NCBI GenBank assembly: GCA_017517605.1 | Contig: JAFWYQ010000127.1 | Location: 1 to 42,074, forward strand | Direction of reading: 5' to 3' | Source of the DNA: Bacteroidaceae bacterium | GTDB taxonomy: Bacteria; Bacteroidota; Bacteroidia; Bacteroidales; Bacteroidaceae | DNA: 42,074 bases | Shown: piece by piece, positions 7,578 to 17,849 of the stretch | Layout: each line of letters opens with the position of its first letter | How positions within the stretch are numbered: position 1 is the first letter of the stretch | Made by a program: the position numbers and the translations under genes | The notes under the pieces: model-generated | Told to the model about the DNA's origin: nothing | Databases searched by the model: none | The model's input: the letters and a program-made list of their open reading frames with translations, nothing else

Positions 7578-9248
7578 TTACGACAAACCTTCTATTTCGC
7601 CATTCTTGATGTCGATGTGCAAGGCTTGGGGTTCTTTGGGTAATCCAGGCATACGCAGAATGTCGCCGGCAATGATGACGAGCATCTCTGCTCCTTGGTT
7701 GATGACGATGTCGCGTACATGAAATTCCATTCCATCGGCTACACCATACAACTTCGGATCGGTAGAGAATGAATATTGTGTCTTGGCAATACAGATGGGG
7801 AAGTGGGCAACTCCCAATTGCTGTATCTTCTTTATCATTTTCCGTGCCGTAGTGCTGTATGTCACCATGCTGGCTTTATAGATATTTTCGGCTACCTTGC
7901 TAATCTTCTCTTCAACCGATTCCTCATTTTGGTAAGCAAAACGCAATGGTGCGGATGGAGATTTGTCAATGGTATCAACCACTAATTGGGCCAATGGTAC
8001 AGCACCTTCACCACCACGGGCAAAGGCATCATTGATGGCGAAACCAACTCCTAAAACCTCTTCGCAATGTTGGCGCACGAGTTCAACCTCTTCGTCTGTG
8101 TCAAAAGCATAACGGTTGAAAGCAACAATCACCGTTTGTCCAAAGGATTGCAGATTGCGTACATGCTTGTCGATATTGCAGAAACCTTGTTTCAATCCCT
8201 CGATGTTTGGCTCCTTGATGGCATCGGCATTTACTCCTCCATGCATCTTCAACCCTTGTGCTGTAGCTACAATTATTATCAAACGTGGTTGTAAACCAGC
8301 TTTCCGGCACTTGATGTCATAGAATTTTTCTGCTCCTAAGTCTGCACCAAAACCTGCTTCGGTAATCACGTATTCGCCGAATGTCATAGCCAACTTCGTG
8401 GCTAATACCGAGTTGCACCCGTGAGCAATGTTGGCAAAGGGACCTCCATGTATAAACGCAGCTCCTCCTTCGGTCGTTTGTACCAAATTGGGGCGCAAAG
8501 CATCTTTCAAGAGTACGGTAATGGCACCCGCTACACCCAAATCCTTTACCGTGAAAGGCTTGTTGTCCAATGTGATTCCCAATAATATGTTCTCTATGCG
8601 GCGACGCAAATCATTTTCATCGGTAGCCAAGCAGAGGATGGCCATAATTTCAGAGGCAGCAGTGATGTCGAAGCCCGACTCCTGGGTAAGCCCATTGCTC
8701 TTAGGCCCAAGTCCTGTAACGATATAGCGAAGCGAGCGGTCGTTAACATCAAGTACTCTGCGCCAAAGTATCTCCTTTAATCCGAAACCATGATCCTGAT
8801 TTTGATACAGATAATTGTCAAACAATGCCGAAATCATGTTATGAGCCGATGTGATGGCATGGAAATCACCAGTAAAGTGAAGGTTTATCTTTTCCATCGG
8901 GAGCACTTGGGCATATCCGCCACCGGCGGCTCCTCCCTTCATATCGAAACAAGGGCCTAATGAAGGCTCGCGCAGAGCTACAATAGCCTTTTTCCCTAAT
9001 TTCTTCAATCCTAAAGACAGGCCAATGGAGACGGTGGTTTTTCCAATGCCGGCTTTAGTGGGAGTGATGGCCGTTACCAATATCAGATTGCTTTTGGCCA
9101 CTCGTTCGTTGTCAATTAGCTTTTCGTCCACTTTGGCAATGTATCTACCGTAATTCTCTATGCCTTTGCGGGGGATACCAGTTTCGTCAGCAACCTGTTT
9201 GATTTTCTTCAACTGTATGCTTCTTGCTATTTCTATGTCTGATTTCAT
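7578..9248 (-). CDS. fhs: Formate-tetrahydrofolate ligase
   Basis: ATP-dependent synthesis of 10-formyl-THF from formate and THF in the cytosol. The 556-residue length is standard for the bacterial enzyme. The P-loop region reads [11 protein letters not shown] (about 62-72), a variant of the usual TPxGEGK(S/T)T. Other family stretches are [23 protein letters not shown] (about 93-115) and FTGDFHAI. Its ATG overlaps the stop of the GH127 gene by four bases (ATGA), so translation is coupled to that gene. The opposing enzyme, PurU, is the next gene downstream, behind a terminator and its own promoter. Confidence 0.97.
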   Translation of the reverse strand: MKSDIEIARSIQLKKIKQVADETGIPRKGIENYGRYIAKVDEKLIDNERVAKSNLILVTAITPTKAGIGKTTVSIGLSLGLKKLGKKAIVALREPSLGPCFDMKGGAAGGGYAQVLPMEKINLHFTGDFHAITSAHNMISALFDNYLYQNQDHGFGLKEILWRRVLDVNDRSLRYIVTGLGPKSNGLTQESGFDITAASEIMAILCLATDENDLRRRIENILLGITLDNKPFTVKDLGVAGAITVLLKDALRPNLVQTTEGGAAFIHGGPFANIAHGCNSVLATKLAMTFGEYVITEAGFGADLGAEKFYDIKCRKAGLQPRLIIIVATAQGLKMHGGVNADAIKEPNIEGLKQGFCNIDKHVRNLQSFGQTVIVAFNRYAFDTDEEVELVRQHCEEVLGVGFAINDAFARGGEGAVPLAQLVVDTIDKSPSAPLRFAYQNEESVEEKISKVAENIYKASMVTYSTTARKMIKKIQQLGVAHFPICIAKTQYSFSTDPKLYGVADGMEFHVRDIVINQGAEMLVIIAGDILRMPGLPKEPQALHIDIKNGEIEGLS

Positions 9249-12169
9249 TTTGTAAAAAGTCTATTCAATCGTTTTTCTGCATTCTTAATCATATCTATTG
9301 TGCCACTTCCATCAGAGACGTATTTTACCACCATCTCGGCATAACTGATAGCTTCAGTCGTTGCAGGAGTGGGATTGTCCTCTGCAAAAGCACGTACATT
9401 CCTTAAAAGGGCGAGTAGTTCGTTTAAGTCCTCCAATTCGGCTAAGTTGCCAGGTCGCATGGTGTTGATAGCTGCATTGAGTGATGCAGTAATGCTATTG
9501 ACCTCTTCAGTAGATGCCTTTGGAGAGGCATATATCGTTTTCGCCTGTTTCAAAACCTCCATTAAGTTGCTGTATCCTCCTGGTGCCCAGGGGGCATACT
9601 CTGGTACTTTTATAGTCATAGCTTGCCATGTTTCTTGAGCATGCTGACGTTCCTCTGCAACAAGAATCAGTTCCTTCAATGTCTGCTTATTCGTGCTCAA
9701 TAGAGCATTGTTTGATTGGAAATCAGTTTGGTGTATACGTAAATAGTGGGTCGAACCCCGATCGGCATAATAGTCGGGCACAAAAGTGTATTCACCAACG
9801 GTAAGGGTATATAGATTGCCATTAGTGCCTTCGTCTGTAGTGGCTTCATTGGGTTTGATAGTCTCTAAATGCGAATCGAGATAAATATCTCCGTCCTTCC
9901 AATGCTCTATTCCTGTAGTGGCCATTGCTAAAGGACCATACATGAGTGTACCAACCCAAGCTGATGGGAATGTGGTATTGGTTTCGCCGGGAGCCGTGAC
10001 TGCTGTTTCCATTTTGTCAGGGCCATAGTGTATATGCTTGCTAAAAGGCATGGTTACCTCTACCATATCACCCTTCTTCCATTTGCGTGAAGGAATCTCA
10101 ATATAACTTGATGGAGTATATTGGGCAGAGATGGATTTCCCATTCAATTTTATGTCGAATCCTTCAGTTGCCCAATAGGGTACTCGCAGTTTCATGGAAA
10201 ACGTACCTTTTCCTTCCACAATGTGTAGTGTCGTTTGTTCTGCCGGCCAACGGCACTCTTGGTTGATTGTCACCCCTTTTTCCTTCCACATAGCAGTAGT
10301 TGGCATGTAAAGTCCTACCCACAATGTGTTTTTGGATGTGAAATAAACGGCTTCTTGATATTTCACATGGTTTTCAGAACCAGTACCTCCACAACACGAT
10401 TCTTGTGGTGTGCGGTTACCCCACGGTTTGGAGGCATTCAGTCCTACGGCATAGTGGTAGGTCGTCAAGTAATGAGTTGGGTGTAGAGAGCCAATTATCT
10501 GATTGTATAGTACACGCTCATAATAATCCATATAGGCGGCATTGTCTGGATCAAAACAGTTCAAATCCTTCGTTAGTTTGGCCAGGTTGTATGCACAACA
10601 GGTTTCGTTCAACGTCGGATTCGGGCAAAGTTGTCCATTTCGGTCAGTTGTCACATTGGTGTTCATGCTCAAAACCTGAGTATAGGGCTGACGGAACATT
10701 TCCCCGTTTCCTACACCTCCGGTAGAGTATGCATAGCGTCCTTGAACCATCTGCCAAAAGTTGTATGCAAGGTTGTAGTAGTAGGGATTTGCATTTCCTC
10801 GATAGCTACGCAGAGCGTTGGTGATTTTGGGTATATGCTGATTGGCATGGCGGGTACGGATGTCATCGATATTTCTTGATAAGGGTTCATAAAAGGCTGG
10901 ACTGTCAAAGAATGATGCCGCCTCCAACAATCGGGCTTTCTCCTTCTTGTCTTTTACCATTTCGGAAAGGCGGCTTAATGACTCTCCTGTACCCCCATCT
11001 TCACCAGCAATGTACATATTCCACATTTCATACCGATTGCCAGGTTTCGCACGTCTCTCCTCGCGCGTACCTTTATTATTTATATAGGTGCGGTAGTGTA
11101 GGCGGTTCCATATCCATAATCCCATATCCTTGGCTATAAGCAGGGCTTTGTCGGCAATATTCTTGTCGTCGACATAAGTGGCAATGTCGATGAGGCCCGC
11201 CAATTGCTTGTGGATAGAATAGTATGGGGCCCATACCCAATCGTTGTTGTTATATGGGCGATACATTTCTATAAGAACGGCATGGTGAGCAGGTATAGCA
11301 TTCAAATATCCATATCCATAGTGGGTATAATCTTGCTTGTATTGGTCAAAGGCTTCCCAGGTTCCTTTCATTTCCCGTAATTCTGCTTCTGGTGCAAAGT
11401 CACGGGCCTCCCAATAGCGACCCAACGAGTCGTCCCATACAAAAGTACGCTCCTGACATTGCCGTAATTCATCTACCATGCGTTTGATACGGCTACGCAA
11501 AGAATCTTTGATTGCAGTATCGTCAGCACTGGCAAAGGCAAATGCGAGGGCTGACATATAATGTCCTGAGCCATGTCCCTTCAGTTTGGTGGTTGGTGAA
11601 TCCCAACCATTGGAGCGTGTATAGCCTTCAGTAGATAAACCATAGGTGTCGCGATAATTGTAAAGTTGTTGGCTGACATCCCAACTAAGAATGGCCTGTA
11701 TGGCCAAGTTGCGGTTCGAGGTTAACCGATTGTTTCCTTCAATAGTCACTTGGTCAAGTGGCATCGGTTCTGCTATAGGAATGTTGGATGGAGTCGCGTA
11801 AGTTTGTCGGCATACCTTGATTTGAGCCTTGATGGGGTATCCTTCAGCAGTTGTATTGTCTCCAATGATGAAACCGTCAATGGTGTATTCCTTTCCTATA
11901 GGATATAGGGATTCATCGGCCATGACCTGTTCGGTTGCCAATGATGCATTGCTCCATCGTACTTGTCTGTACTCTGCCGTACTGTCTGTATAGGTAACCC
12001 ATACTTGATAAGGCAATCGGGGAACTGTGCCAACAGGGGATTCTACATATACCTGATGTGTATAGAGGATAGTACGTGCCTTGGTCGATTGTGCGCAGAC
12101 AACCGAAGGTATGCAGAAAAGAAAAATCAGGTATATAATGCCTTTGTAAAATCTGTATCTGTTCATCAT
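9245..12169 (-). CDS. Secreted GH127-family beta-L-arabinofuranosidase-like hydrolase
   Basis: A 974-residue protein of the GH127 (former DUF1680) family, which removes beta-L-arabinofuranose from plant glycans through a zinc-bound cysteine nucleophile. A signal peptide (about 1-26, ending VVCAQ) sends it to the periplasm or beyond. The catalytic alpha/alpha barrel (about 180-640) shows NETCC (E522, C524) and ESCCGGTG (C592-C593). These match the Glu-Cys and Cys-Cys zinc ligands of characterised GH127 enzymes. A beta-sandwich follows, then a helical tail (about 870-974). There is no SusC/SusD pair or other glycan gene nearby, unlike a usual polysaccharide-utilisation locus. A second ATG follows the first directly. 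The stop overlaps the fhs start. GH146 is a close alternative family; the substrate is not provable here. Confidence 0.85.
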   Translation of the reverse strand: MMNRYRFYKGIIYLIFLFCIPSVVCAQSTKARTILYTHQVYVESPVGTVPRLPYQVWVTYTDSTAEYRQVRWSNASLATEQVMADESLYPIGKEYTIDGFIIGDNTTAEGYPIKAQIKVCRQTYATPSNIPIAEPMPLDQVTIEGNNRLTSNRNLAIQAILSWDVSQQLYNYRDTYGLSTEGYTRSNGWDSPTTKLKGHGSGHYMSALAFAFASADDTAIKDSLRSRIKRMVDELRQCQERTFVWDDSLGRYWEARDFAPEAELREMKGTWEAFDQYKQDYTHYGYGYLNAIPAHHAVLIEMYRPYNNNDWVWAPYYSIHKQLAGLIDIATYVDDKNIADKALLIAKDMGLWIWNRLHYRTYINNKGTREERRAKPGNRYEMWNMYIAGEDGGTGESLSRLSEMVKDKKEKARLLEAASFFDSPAFYEPLSRNIDDIRTRHANQHIPKITNALRSYRGNANPYYYNLAYNFWQMVQGRYAYSTGGVGNGEMFRQPYTQVLSMNTNVTTDRNGQLCPNPTLNETCCAYNLAKLTKDLNCFDPDNAAYMDYYERVLYNQIIGSLHPTHYLTTYHYAVGLNASKPWGNRTPQESCCGGTGSENHVKYQEAVYFTSKNTLWVGLYMPTTAMWKEKGVTINQECRWPAEQTTLHIVEGKGTFSMKLRVPYWATEGFDIKLNGKSISAQYTPSSYIEIPSRKWKKGDMVEVTMPFSKHIHYGPDKMETAVTAPGETNTTFPSAWVGTLMYGPLAMATTGIEHWKDGDIYLDSHLETIKPNEATTDEGTNGNLYTLTVGEYTFVPDYYADRGSTHYLRIHQTDFQSNNALLSTNKQTLKELILVAEERQHAQETWQAMTIKVPEYAPWAPGGYSNLMEVLKQAKTIYASPKASTEEVNSITASLNAAINTMRPGNLAELEDLNELLALLRNVRAFAEDNPTPATTEAISYAEMVVKYVSDGSGTIDMIKNAEKRLNRLFTK

Positions 12170-12208
12170 GGGTGCATATATTATATAGAATACTGCAGTT
12201 TACAAGGG

Positions 12209-12216
12209 CAAATTTA
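12209..12216 (-). promoter_or_regulatory. Possible -7 box for GH127-fhs
   Basis: TAAATTTG on the minus strand fits TAnnTTTG about 40 bases before the GH127 start. No good -33 TTTG is seen at the right spacing, so this is weak. Confidence 0.4.
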
Positions 12217-12272
12217 CGGATAAATATTGAATTGAAGAAATATTCTTTAGGGAACCCGAAAAAAAGCGATAG

Positions 12273-12983
12273 TTATCCTACTCCTAAATCCGTATTTTCT
12301 ATTAACACTTCAATATGTGGGTCATTTTTGAGGTGAGGATATACTTCGTGTATAAACCAACGAACAAGTTTTTCATCGCGTTGTACGGTAGTGCTGTTAG
12401 GATTGAAAACGTTGATACTGAAATATTCGAAATGTTGACGGGCGGTCTTAATGTCTGCAAGGATGCGTTCTCGAGAATCTCCTTCGGTACAACAAAGCAG
12501 ACATACCCCTTGGAAATAATGGGCAATGTCTTCAGGACTGACTTGTGCAGGAATGCCTTTTCTCCATTGTTGCCGTAAAGTTGGATTAAAACTTTCTACA
12601 CCGCAACGGAATTTTACAGTGGCTGGAGCAAAACGGGCAGCAAAGTCTGCTAATTGATGCCTATACATGTAATGTGCTTCGAACCAAAGGGTATGGATTT
12701 GCTTTTCAAGAACAATCTGGGTAATCAAAGTCAATGTTTCCTCATCCAATTCCATTGCCGAACCAGAGTTGATAATATCCAATACTCCATATTGTCCTGT
12801 AACTTGTTCAAGTACAGAACGGTTTATGCTGAATGGATATGAACTTGTATCCTCATGATAATCGCAGAATGTGCATTGCTTCCAACGACATCCTTGCCCT
12901 TGAAGCAACACGAATTCGCGTGGCATTTTGGTGTGTATCAGAGAGTAACGTTCCACTTGTTTGTTGGGGCTTATTTGAGCCAT
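12273..12983 (-). CDS. Radical SAM protein, candidate queuosine-salvage enzyme
   Basis: A 236-residue radical SAM-like protein. Its cluster motif is C32-RWKQ-C37-TF-C40, that is CX4CX2C instead of the common CX3CX2C; I checked the codons and there is no misread. The third cysteine follows an aromatic residue, as in most radical SAM enzymes. Later motifs are NSGSAMELDEE (about 92), an ExH in WFEAHYMYRH and RCGVESFNP (about 147). The start overlaps the end of the queuosine-precursor transporter gene by 13 bases, so the two are translationally coupled. Known biology: QueL, a radical SAM queuine lyase, works beside YhhQ/QueT-type transporters in queuine-salvaging bacteria. Assignment to QueL is an inference from context and fold; only the radical SAM type is seen. 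Confidence 0.65.
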   Translation of the reverse strand: MAQISPNKQVERYSLIHTKMPREFVLLQGQGCRWKQCTFCDYHEDTSSYPFSINRSVLEQVTGQYGVLDIINSGSAMELDEETLTLITQIVLEKQIHTLWFEAHYMYRHQLADFAARFAPATVKFRCGVESFNPTLRQQWRKGIPAQVSPEDIAHYFQGVCLLCCTEGDSRERILADIKTARQHFEYFSINVFNPNSTTVQRDEKLVRWFIHEVYPHLKNDPHIEVLIENTDLGVG

Positions 12984-13642
12984 TTGTTTATACTACGAAT
13001 GACTGCGTATGCCATGGGAGTTCCGAATACACTTTCTATCAGTAATTTGGAGAAATACTGGAAAGCAAGCATCAATAGCAGTTCATGGATGGTGACCGTA
13101 CCCCAAAAGGCAATGAGGACAAAAGGTACTGTATCGAACAGGTAAGCAATGGCTGAACTTCCAATAGTACGTACCCATAACCGGCGTCCGCGCGTCCACA
13201 ATTTGATACGTTCCATCAGCCAGGCATTACTCAATTCGCCCAACAGAAAACCTGTAAGCGAAGCTACCACTATGCGGGGGACATAGGTGAATATATGATT
13301 ATATGCCGCTGCTGTATCTGCCAAATGGTCGGGCGAAGGTAGCCATACTCCCACTTGTGTGCATACTACCATCAGAATGTTGCAGAAGAAGGTCATCCAA
13401 ATAACGCGCTTGGCCGTGCGGAATCCCCATAATTCGGTAAGTACATCGCCTAACATATAGGCAAAGGGAAAGGTAATTGTTCCAGCATCGAAATAAAAAA
13501 GGTTGGCCAAACCTATGACCTTGACCGCCATGATGTTGGACGTAAGATAGAGAGTCACGAAAAGAGCCGTTACAATCATCAGCAATGTGTTGCCCTGTCC
13601 GGCTGTTCGGTTTTTGAAAGGGTTTTCCGATACCTTGTTCAC
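12971..13642 (-). CDS. yhhQ: Queuosine precursor transporter (YhhQ/QPTR family)
   Basis: An inner-membrane carrier of the DUF165 family that imports queuosine precursors such as preQ0, preQ1 or queuine. The 223 residues contain about six or seven hydrophobic segments (for example residues 18-45, 55-75, 80-100, 125-145, 165-215). Family motifs include ADVLTELWG-like text (MLGDVLTELWGFRTAKRV, about 63-80) and the late DTVPFVLIAFWG. It begins 24 bases after the cyuA stop and overlaps the radical SAM gene downstream by 13 bases. Which precursor it carries depends on its partner enzyme. Confidence 0.88.
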   Translation of the reverse strand: MNKVSENPFKNRTAGQGNTLLMIVTALFVTLYLTSNIMAVKVIGLANLFYFDAGTITFPFAYMLGDVLTELWGFRTAKRVIWMTFFCNILMVVCTQVGVWLPSPDHLADTAAAYNHIFTYVPRIVVASLTGFLLGELSNAWLMERIKLWTRGRRLWVRTIGSSAIAYLFDTVPFVLIAFWGTVTIHELLLMLAFQYFSKLLIESVFGTPMAYAVIRSINKWLK

Positions 13643-13666
13643 ATGTATAGTTTTTAGAGTTAAAAA

Positions 13667-14983
13667 TCAGCACCGACCAGTTTTGTGTGTCATAATATCC
13701 AGCACCAGACGGTCTGTTTCGTTCATTCCTTGTGCACCTATGCGGGTGAGGTTGCGGATGCATTGATCCACATCCTCGTCGATGATACCTTCGCAGGCTG
13801 TGACACACTTTTGTTGCATGGCCAATAGGGCTGAGAATACAGCTGTGGCTACACCGCTTGTCACCTTCATGGCACAACTGGGCTTGGCTCCATCGCATAT
13901 CATGCCCGTAATGTTGGCAATCATATTCTTTACCGCGTATGCTACCTGTTCGTATGTACCTCCCATCAGATAAGTGATGCCGCAACTACTTCCTGTAGCG
14001 GCTACAACGCAACCGCAGAGGGCAGACAAACGGCCTAAACTTTGTTTGATGTAAATGACAGTCAAGTGACTCAGTATGAGTGCACGAATCATCTGTTCTT
14101 CACTCTTGTGTGTATCCTCTGCATAGACAACTACGGGCATAGTGGCACTGATACCTTGGTTTCCACTACCTGAATTACTCATTACGGGTATCATGGCTCC
14201 AGCCATACGGGCATCACAGGCTCCACTGGTATAGGCTAAGATGTGGGCAAAGATGCTGTCACCCACTACGGGTGTTTCCATAGGTTCACGGATGGCACGT
14301 CCCAACCCATGACCATAGTCTATCTTGAACGACTCCTCGGCTGCCGCCTTGTTCAGTCGGCGGGCTTCGAGGATAAACTCTATCTCATCAATCGGGGTAG
14401 TTGTTGCAAAATCGAACACTTTGCGCAGGGTGAGGGTGGGAGAGTCGGATTCTTGTAGACTTTCAGTCGTTCCGTTTTCGGGGGAGGTCTTTACTCTTTT
14501 GTCAACCAAGACCTCTTCTCCTTTTCTGAGGAATACAAAATTGGTATGTCCGGTGGCGATTATGGCTTCCGCTTGATGACCATCCGCTTCGCAAAGCACT
14601 TCGATATATAGCTTTTCGCTGATATTCTCTTTCAGTGCTATATGGATACGTCCTTCATCAATGAATCGTTTGCCTTGTTCTACAGCCTCAGGCGTGCAAT
14701 CGCGGAGGACCTCCAATTGGTATTCCGATTTTCCGATGAGTGCACCAAGGGCAATGGCTATGGGTAGTCCAATCATACCTGTGCCGGGGATTCCTACTCC
14801 CATGGCATTTTTCAAGATGTTGGCACTCAATTGTAGCGAAATCTTTTCAGGAGTGCAACCTAACAATTCCGTAGCCTGTGCAGTACACAGGGCTACAGCT
14901 ATCGGTTCGGTACATCCGATGGCGGGTACCACTTCGCGCTTTATCAGGTCAATGATGCGTTGGCGTTCGTCTTTGGGTAACAT
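13667..14983 (-). CDS. cyuA: L-cysteine desulfidase / serine dehydratase-like protein (UPF0597, CyuA)
   Basis: A 438-residue member of the UPF0597/YhaM family. The family breaks L-cysteine into pyruvate, ammonia and sulfide using an iron-sulfur cluster. Visible motifs are AIGCTEPIAVAL (C24), NSGSGNQGISATMPV (central), GSSCGITYLMGG and MICDGAKPSCAMK, giving conserved cysteines suited to a 4Fe-4S cluster. The full length fits the family. It opens a short run with the queuosine-precursor transporter, 24 bases away. Its upstream gap is filled by a GTTGACAA palindrome and shows no clear promoter. An L-serine dehydratase activity is the main alternative. Confidence 0.85.
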   Translation of the reverse strand: MLPKDERQRIIDLIKREVVPAIGCTEPIAVALCTAQATELLGCTPEKISLQLSANILKNAMGVGIPGTGMIGLPIAIALGALIGKSEYQLEVLRDCTPEAVEQGKRFIDEGRIHIALKENISEKLYIEVLCEADGHQAEAIIATGHTNFVFLRKGEEVLVDKRVKTSPENGTTESLQESDSPTLTLRKVFDFATTTPIDEIEFILEARRLNKAAAEESFKIDYGHGLGRAIREPMETPVVGDSIFAHILAYTSGACDARMAGAMIPVMSNSGSGNQGISATMPVVVYAEDTHKSEEQMIRALILSHLTVIYIKQSLGRLSALCGCVVAATGSSCGITYLMGGTYEQVAYAVKNMIANITGMICDGAKPSCAMKVTSGVATAVFSALLAMQQKCVTACEGIIDEDVDQCIRNLTRIGAQGMNETDRLVLDIMTHKTGRC

Positions 14984-14987
14984 GATT

Positions 14988-15072
14988 AGTTGACGAGTTG
15001 ACGAGTTGACAAGTTGACAGGTTGTTTGTGCCGTGTGGCCTTGTCAACTTGTCAACTTGTCTCTTGTTAACT
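14988..15072. repeat. GTTGACAA/GTTGACGA palindromic repeat, copy 2
   Basis: Tandem GTTGACGA/GTTGACAA units on the left, TTGTCAAC units on the right, with a centre that reads GGCCACACGGCACA on the minus strand. It fills the dsbD-cyuA gap almost exactly from start codon to stop codon. Confidence 0.85.
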
Positions 15073-15077
15073 ATGTA

Positions 15078-17078
15078 TTACTTCTTATAATTCTTCAATC
15101 CGGTTTTCAGGAAGTCGATGTACTTGTTCACATCTTCGTCGTATGAATAGGATTGGTTCAGAGGCATTCCTTCGTTATCTACCAACACGTAGAAGGGCTG
15201 TGCATTAGCTCCGAACTTTATGCGTTGCAAGTAGCTCCACTTGTCACCTACGGTACGCAGGGTACGTTCCTTGCCATTCTCCATGACGGTGATATGCTCG
15301 GGCAGGGGAGCCTTTTCATCTACGTACAGTGAAATCAATACGTAGTCGTTGTCGATAATCTGCTTCACATTCTGGTCAATCCATACAGCATTTTCCATCT
15401 TGCGGCAGTTTACGCAACCGTGTCCGGTGAAGTCCAACAATACGGGCTTTCCTGCTTTCTTGGCGTATGCCATACCCTCTTCGTAGTCGAGGAAGTGAGT
15501 TTTCATCTCATCCTTGTTCAGCACGAAATCCTGGGTGGTGGCAGGGGGGGCAAAGGCACTGATAGCACGCAACGGAGCACCCCACAAACCAGGAACCATA
15601 TATACGGCAAAGGCCAACGAAATCAAGGCAAGGAAGAATCTTGTAACACCCACCTTGTCATCTTCCTCCTCGTCGTGCGGAAATTTGATTTTGCCCAACA
15701 GATAGAAGCCGAGCAGGGCAAATATCATAATCCAGAGAGAGAGGAATGTTTCGCGGTCGAGAATGTGCCATCCGTAAGCCAAGTCTGCAACAGAGAGGAA
15801 CTTCAAGGCGAATGCCAATTCCAAGAAACCGAGGGTCACTTTGATGACGTTCATCCAGTTGCCGCTCTTAGGCATAGACTTCAACCACGAGGGGAACATG
15901 GCGAACAGTGTGAACGGCAGAGCCAATGCAATGGCAAAGCCCAACATTCCCACTGCAGGGCCGATGATGTTGCCCGAAGTGGAAACCTCCACCAACAAGA
16001 AGCCGATAATGGGACCTGTACATGAGAAGGATACCAATGTCAGGGTGAAGGCCATCAGGAAGATGCTGAGGAAACCTGTAGTGTTCTCAGCCTTGCTGTC
16101 CACGGCATTGCTCCATGAAGCAGGCAAGGTGATTTCAAATGCCCCGAAGAACGATGCGGCAAATACTACCAACATCAGGAAGAACAGGATGTTGAACACC
16201 GCATTGGTCGAAAGGGCATTCAGTGCACTGGCACCGAAAATCAGTGTTACAGCCAATCCTAAGATTACATAGATAACAACGATGGAGGCACCGTAGAGCC
16301 ATGCATCACGGATACCCTTTTTCTTGTCGTCCTTTGAACGTTTCAAGAAGAAACTTACTGTCATGGGGATGATAGGCCATACACAGGGGGTGAACAGCGC
16401 TACCAAGCCACCTACCAGACCGGTAAAGAAGATGACCCAAAGTGATTGGTTGGCGGCACTGCTGTCCTCGGCTTGTCCGAATGCGGTCAATTCGTCAATG
16501 ACGGGTGTCCATAAGTCGTTTGCGGCCACTTCATTGATGACGGGTGTTGCAGCTACGGGAGTTTCACTAATCTTCAAAGGTTCAGTTTGTGCAGTAGAGG
16601 CAACTTGTGTGGTTCCTCCCTTTGCCTGTCCGGTATAGTTGAACTCCACATCCGTCGGGGGCAGACAGTTCTCGTCGTTGCAGGCACCGTATTGCAAGTA
16701 ACCCTTCAATGTGTAGGCTCCGCCGGTGAACTTTACCTTCTGCACGAAAGTACCCTTGTGCTCAAAGTAGCGGTGATTCATTTCGAACATGCTGTCGAAG
16801 TGTTCTACAACCTTTCCTTGCGGAGTCAGTTTGCCTACCAATTCGGCACCTTCCAACTTGTCGAAGTTGATGGTAGCCGACACGGGACCATCTTCAGGCA
16901 GGTCGGTAGAGTAGAGATGCCATCCGGCATCAATTGTAGCGTTGAATACCAATTCCGCTTCTGTGTCGGAAATCTTTTTCAGCTCAGTCTGGAACTTGAC
17001 AGGTTCCTGCATTTGCGCCAGCATGGGCAACACGCCGATGAGTGCAAACAGATACGTCAAAACGATTGTTTTTTTCAT
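15078..17078 (-). CDS. dsbD: Thiol:disulfide interchange protein DsbD
   Basis: Carries electrons from cytosolic thioredoxin across the inner membrane to periplasmic reductases. The 666-residue protein has all three parts: a signal peptide (1-21, ending MLAQ); an N-terminal beta domain with C133 and C138; a membrane core of about eight segments (about 213-500) with C232 in FTPCVWP and C353 in FSCTGP; and a C-terminal thioredoxin domain with C555-VN-C558 in GHGCVNCRK. Every redox cysteine pair is intact. Likely uses include cytochrome c maturation and repair of periplasmic proteins; that is inferred from the family. It may be read alone: a terminator-like gap filled with a palindrome follows it, and a promoter lies upstream. 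Confidence 0.95.
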   Translation of the reverse strand: MKKTIVLTYLFALIGVLPMLAQMQEPVKFQTELKKISDTEAELVFNATIDAGWHLYSTDLPEDGPVSATINFDKLEGAELVGKLTPQGKVVEHFDSMFEMNHRYFEHKGTFVQKVKFTGGAYTLKGYLQYGACNDENCLPPTDVEFNYTGQAKGGTTQVASTAQTEPLKISETPVAATPVINEVAANDLWTPVIDELTAFGQAEDSSAANQSLWVIFFTGLVGGLVALFTPCVWPIIPMTVSFFLKRSKDDKKKGIRDAWLYGASIVVIYVILGLAVTLIFGASALNALSTNAVFNILFFLMLVVFAASFFGAFEITLPASWSNAVDSKAENTTGFLSIFLMAFTLTLVSFSCTGPIIGFLLVEVSTSGNIIGPAVGMLGFAIALALPFTLFAMFPSWLKSMPKSGNWMNVIKVTLGFLELAFALKFLSVADLAYGWHILDRETFLSLWIMIFALLGFYLLGKIKFPHDEEEDDKVGVTRFFLALISLAFAVYMVPGLWGAPLRAISAFAPPATTQDFVLNKDEMKTHFLDYEEGMAYAKKAGKPVLLDFTGHGCVNCRKMENAVWIDQNVKQIIDNDYVLISLYVDEKAPLPEHITVMENGKERTLRTVGDKWSYLQRIKFGANAQPFYVLVDNEGMPLNQSYSYDEDVNKYIDFLKTGLKNYKK

Positions 17079-17094
17079 TCTTTGTTTATTGTGA

Positions 17095-17682
<588 letters not shown>

Positions 17683-17718
17683 TCGATTGGGGGTAATCCG
17701 GCAAGTCTATAAATCGCA

Positions 17719-17762
17719 AATCCTCCGTTCACTCGCGTCATCATGCGAATGAGCGGAGGATT
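17719..17762. terminator. Hairpin after esterase remnant
   Basis: AATCCTCCGTTCACTCG (17719-17735) pairs with 17746-17762 at about 15 of 17 positions, with a ten-base loop. It lies between two convergent coding ends (the remnant and the 722-residue gene), so it may terminate either. No strong U-run follows. Confidence 0.5.
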
Positions 17763-17810
17763 CATCTTTCTACGCATTGAAAAGAAATGTCCTCCATTCT
17801 TCATTTCGGT

Positions 17811-17848
17811 ACATCCTTGTCAACTCGTATCTTGTCAACTCGTCAACT
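17811..17848. repeat. GTTGACAA/GTTGACGA repeat, half copy 3
   Basis: TTGTCAAC and TCGTCAAC units occur in one orientation only, beside the stop of the 722-residue gene. The matching arm and most of the core are missing, so this looks like a decayed or partial element. Confidence 0.7.
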
Positions 17849-17849
17849 T

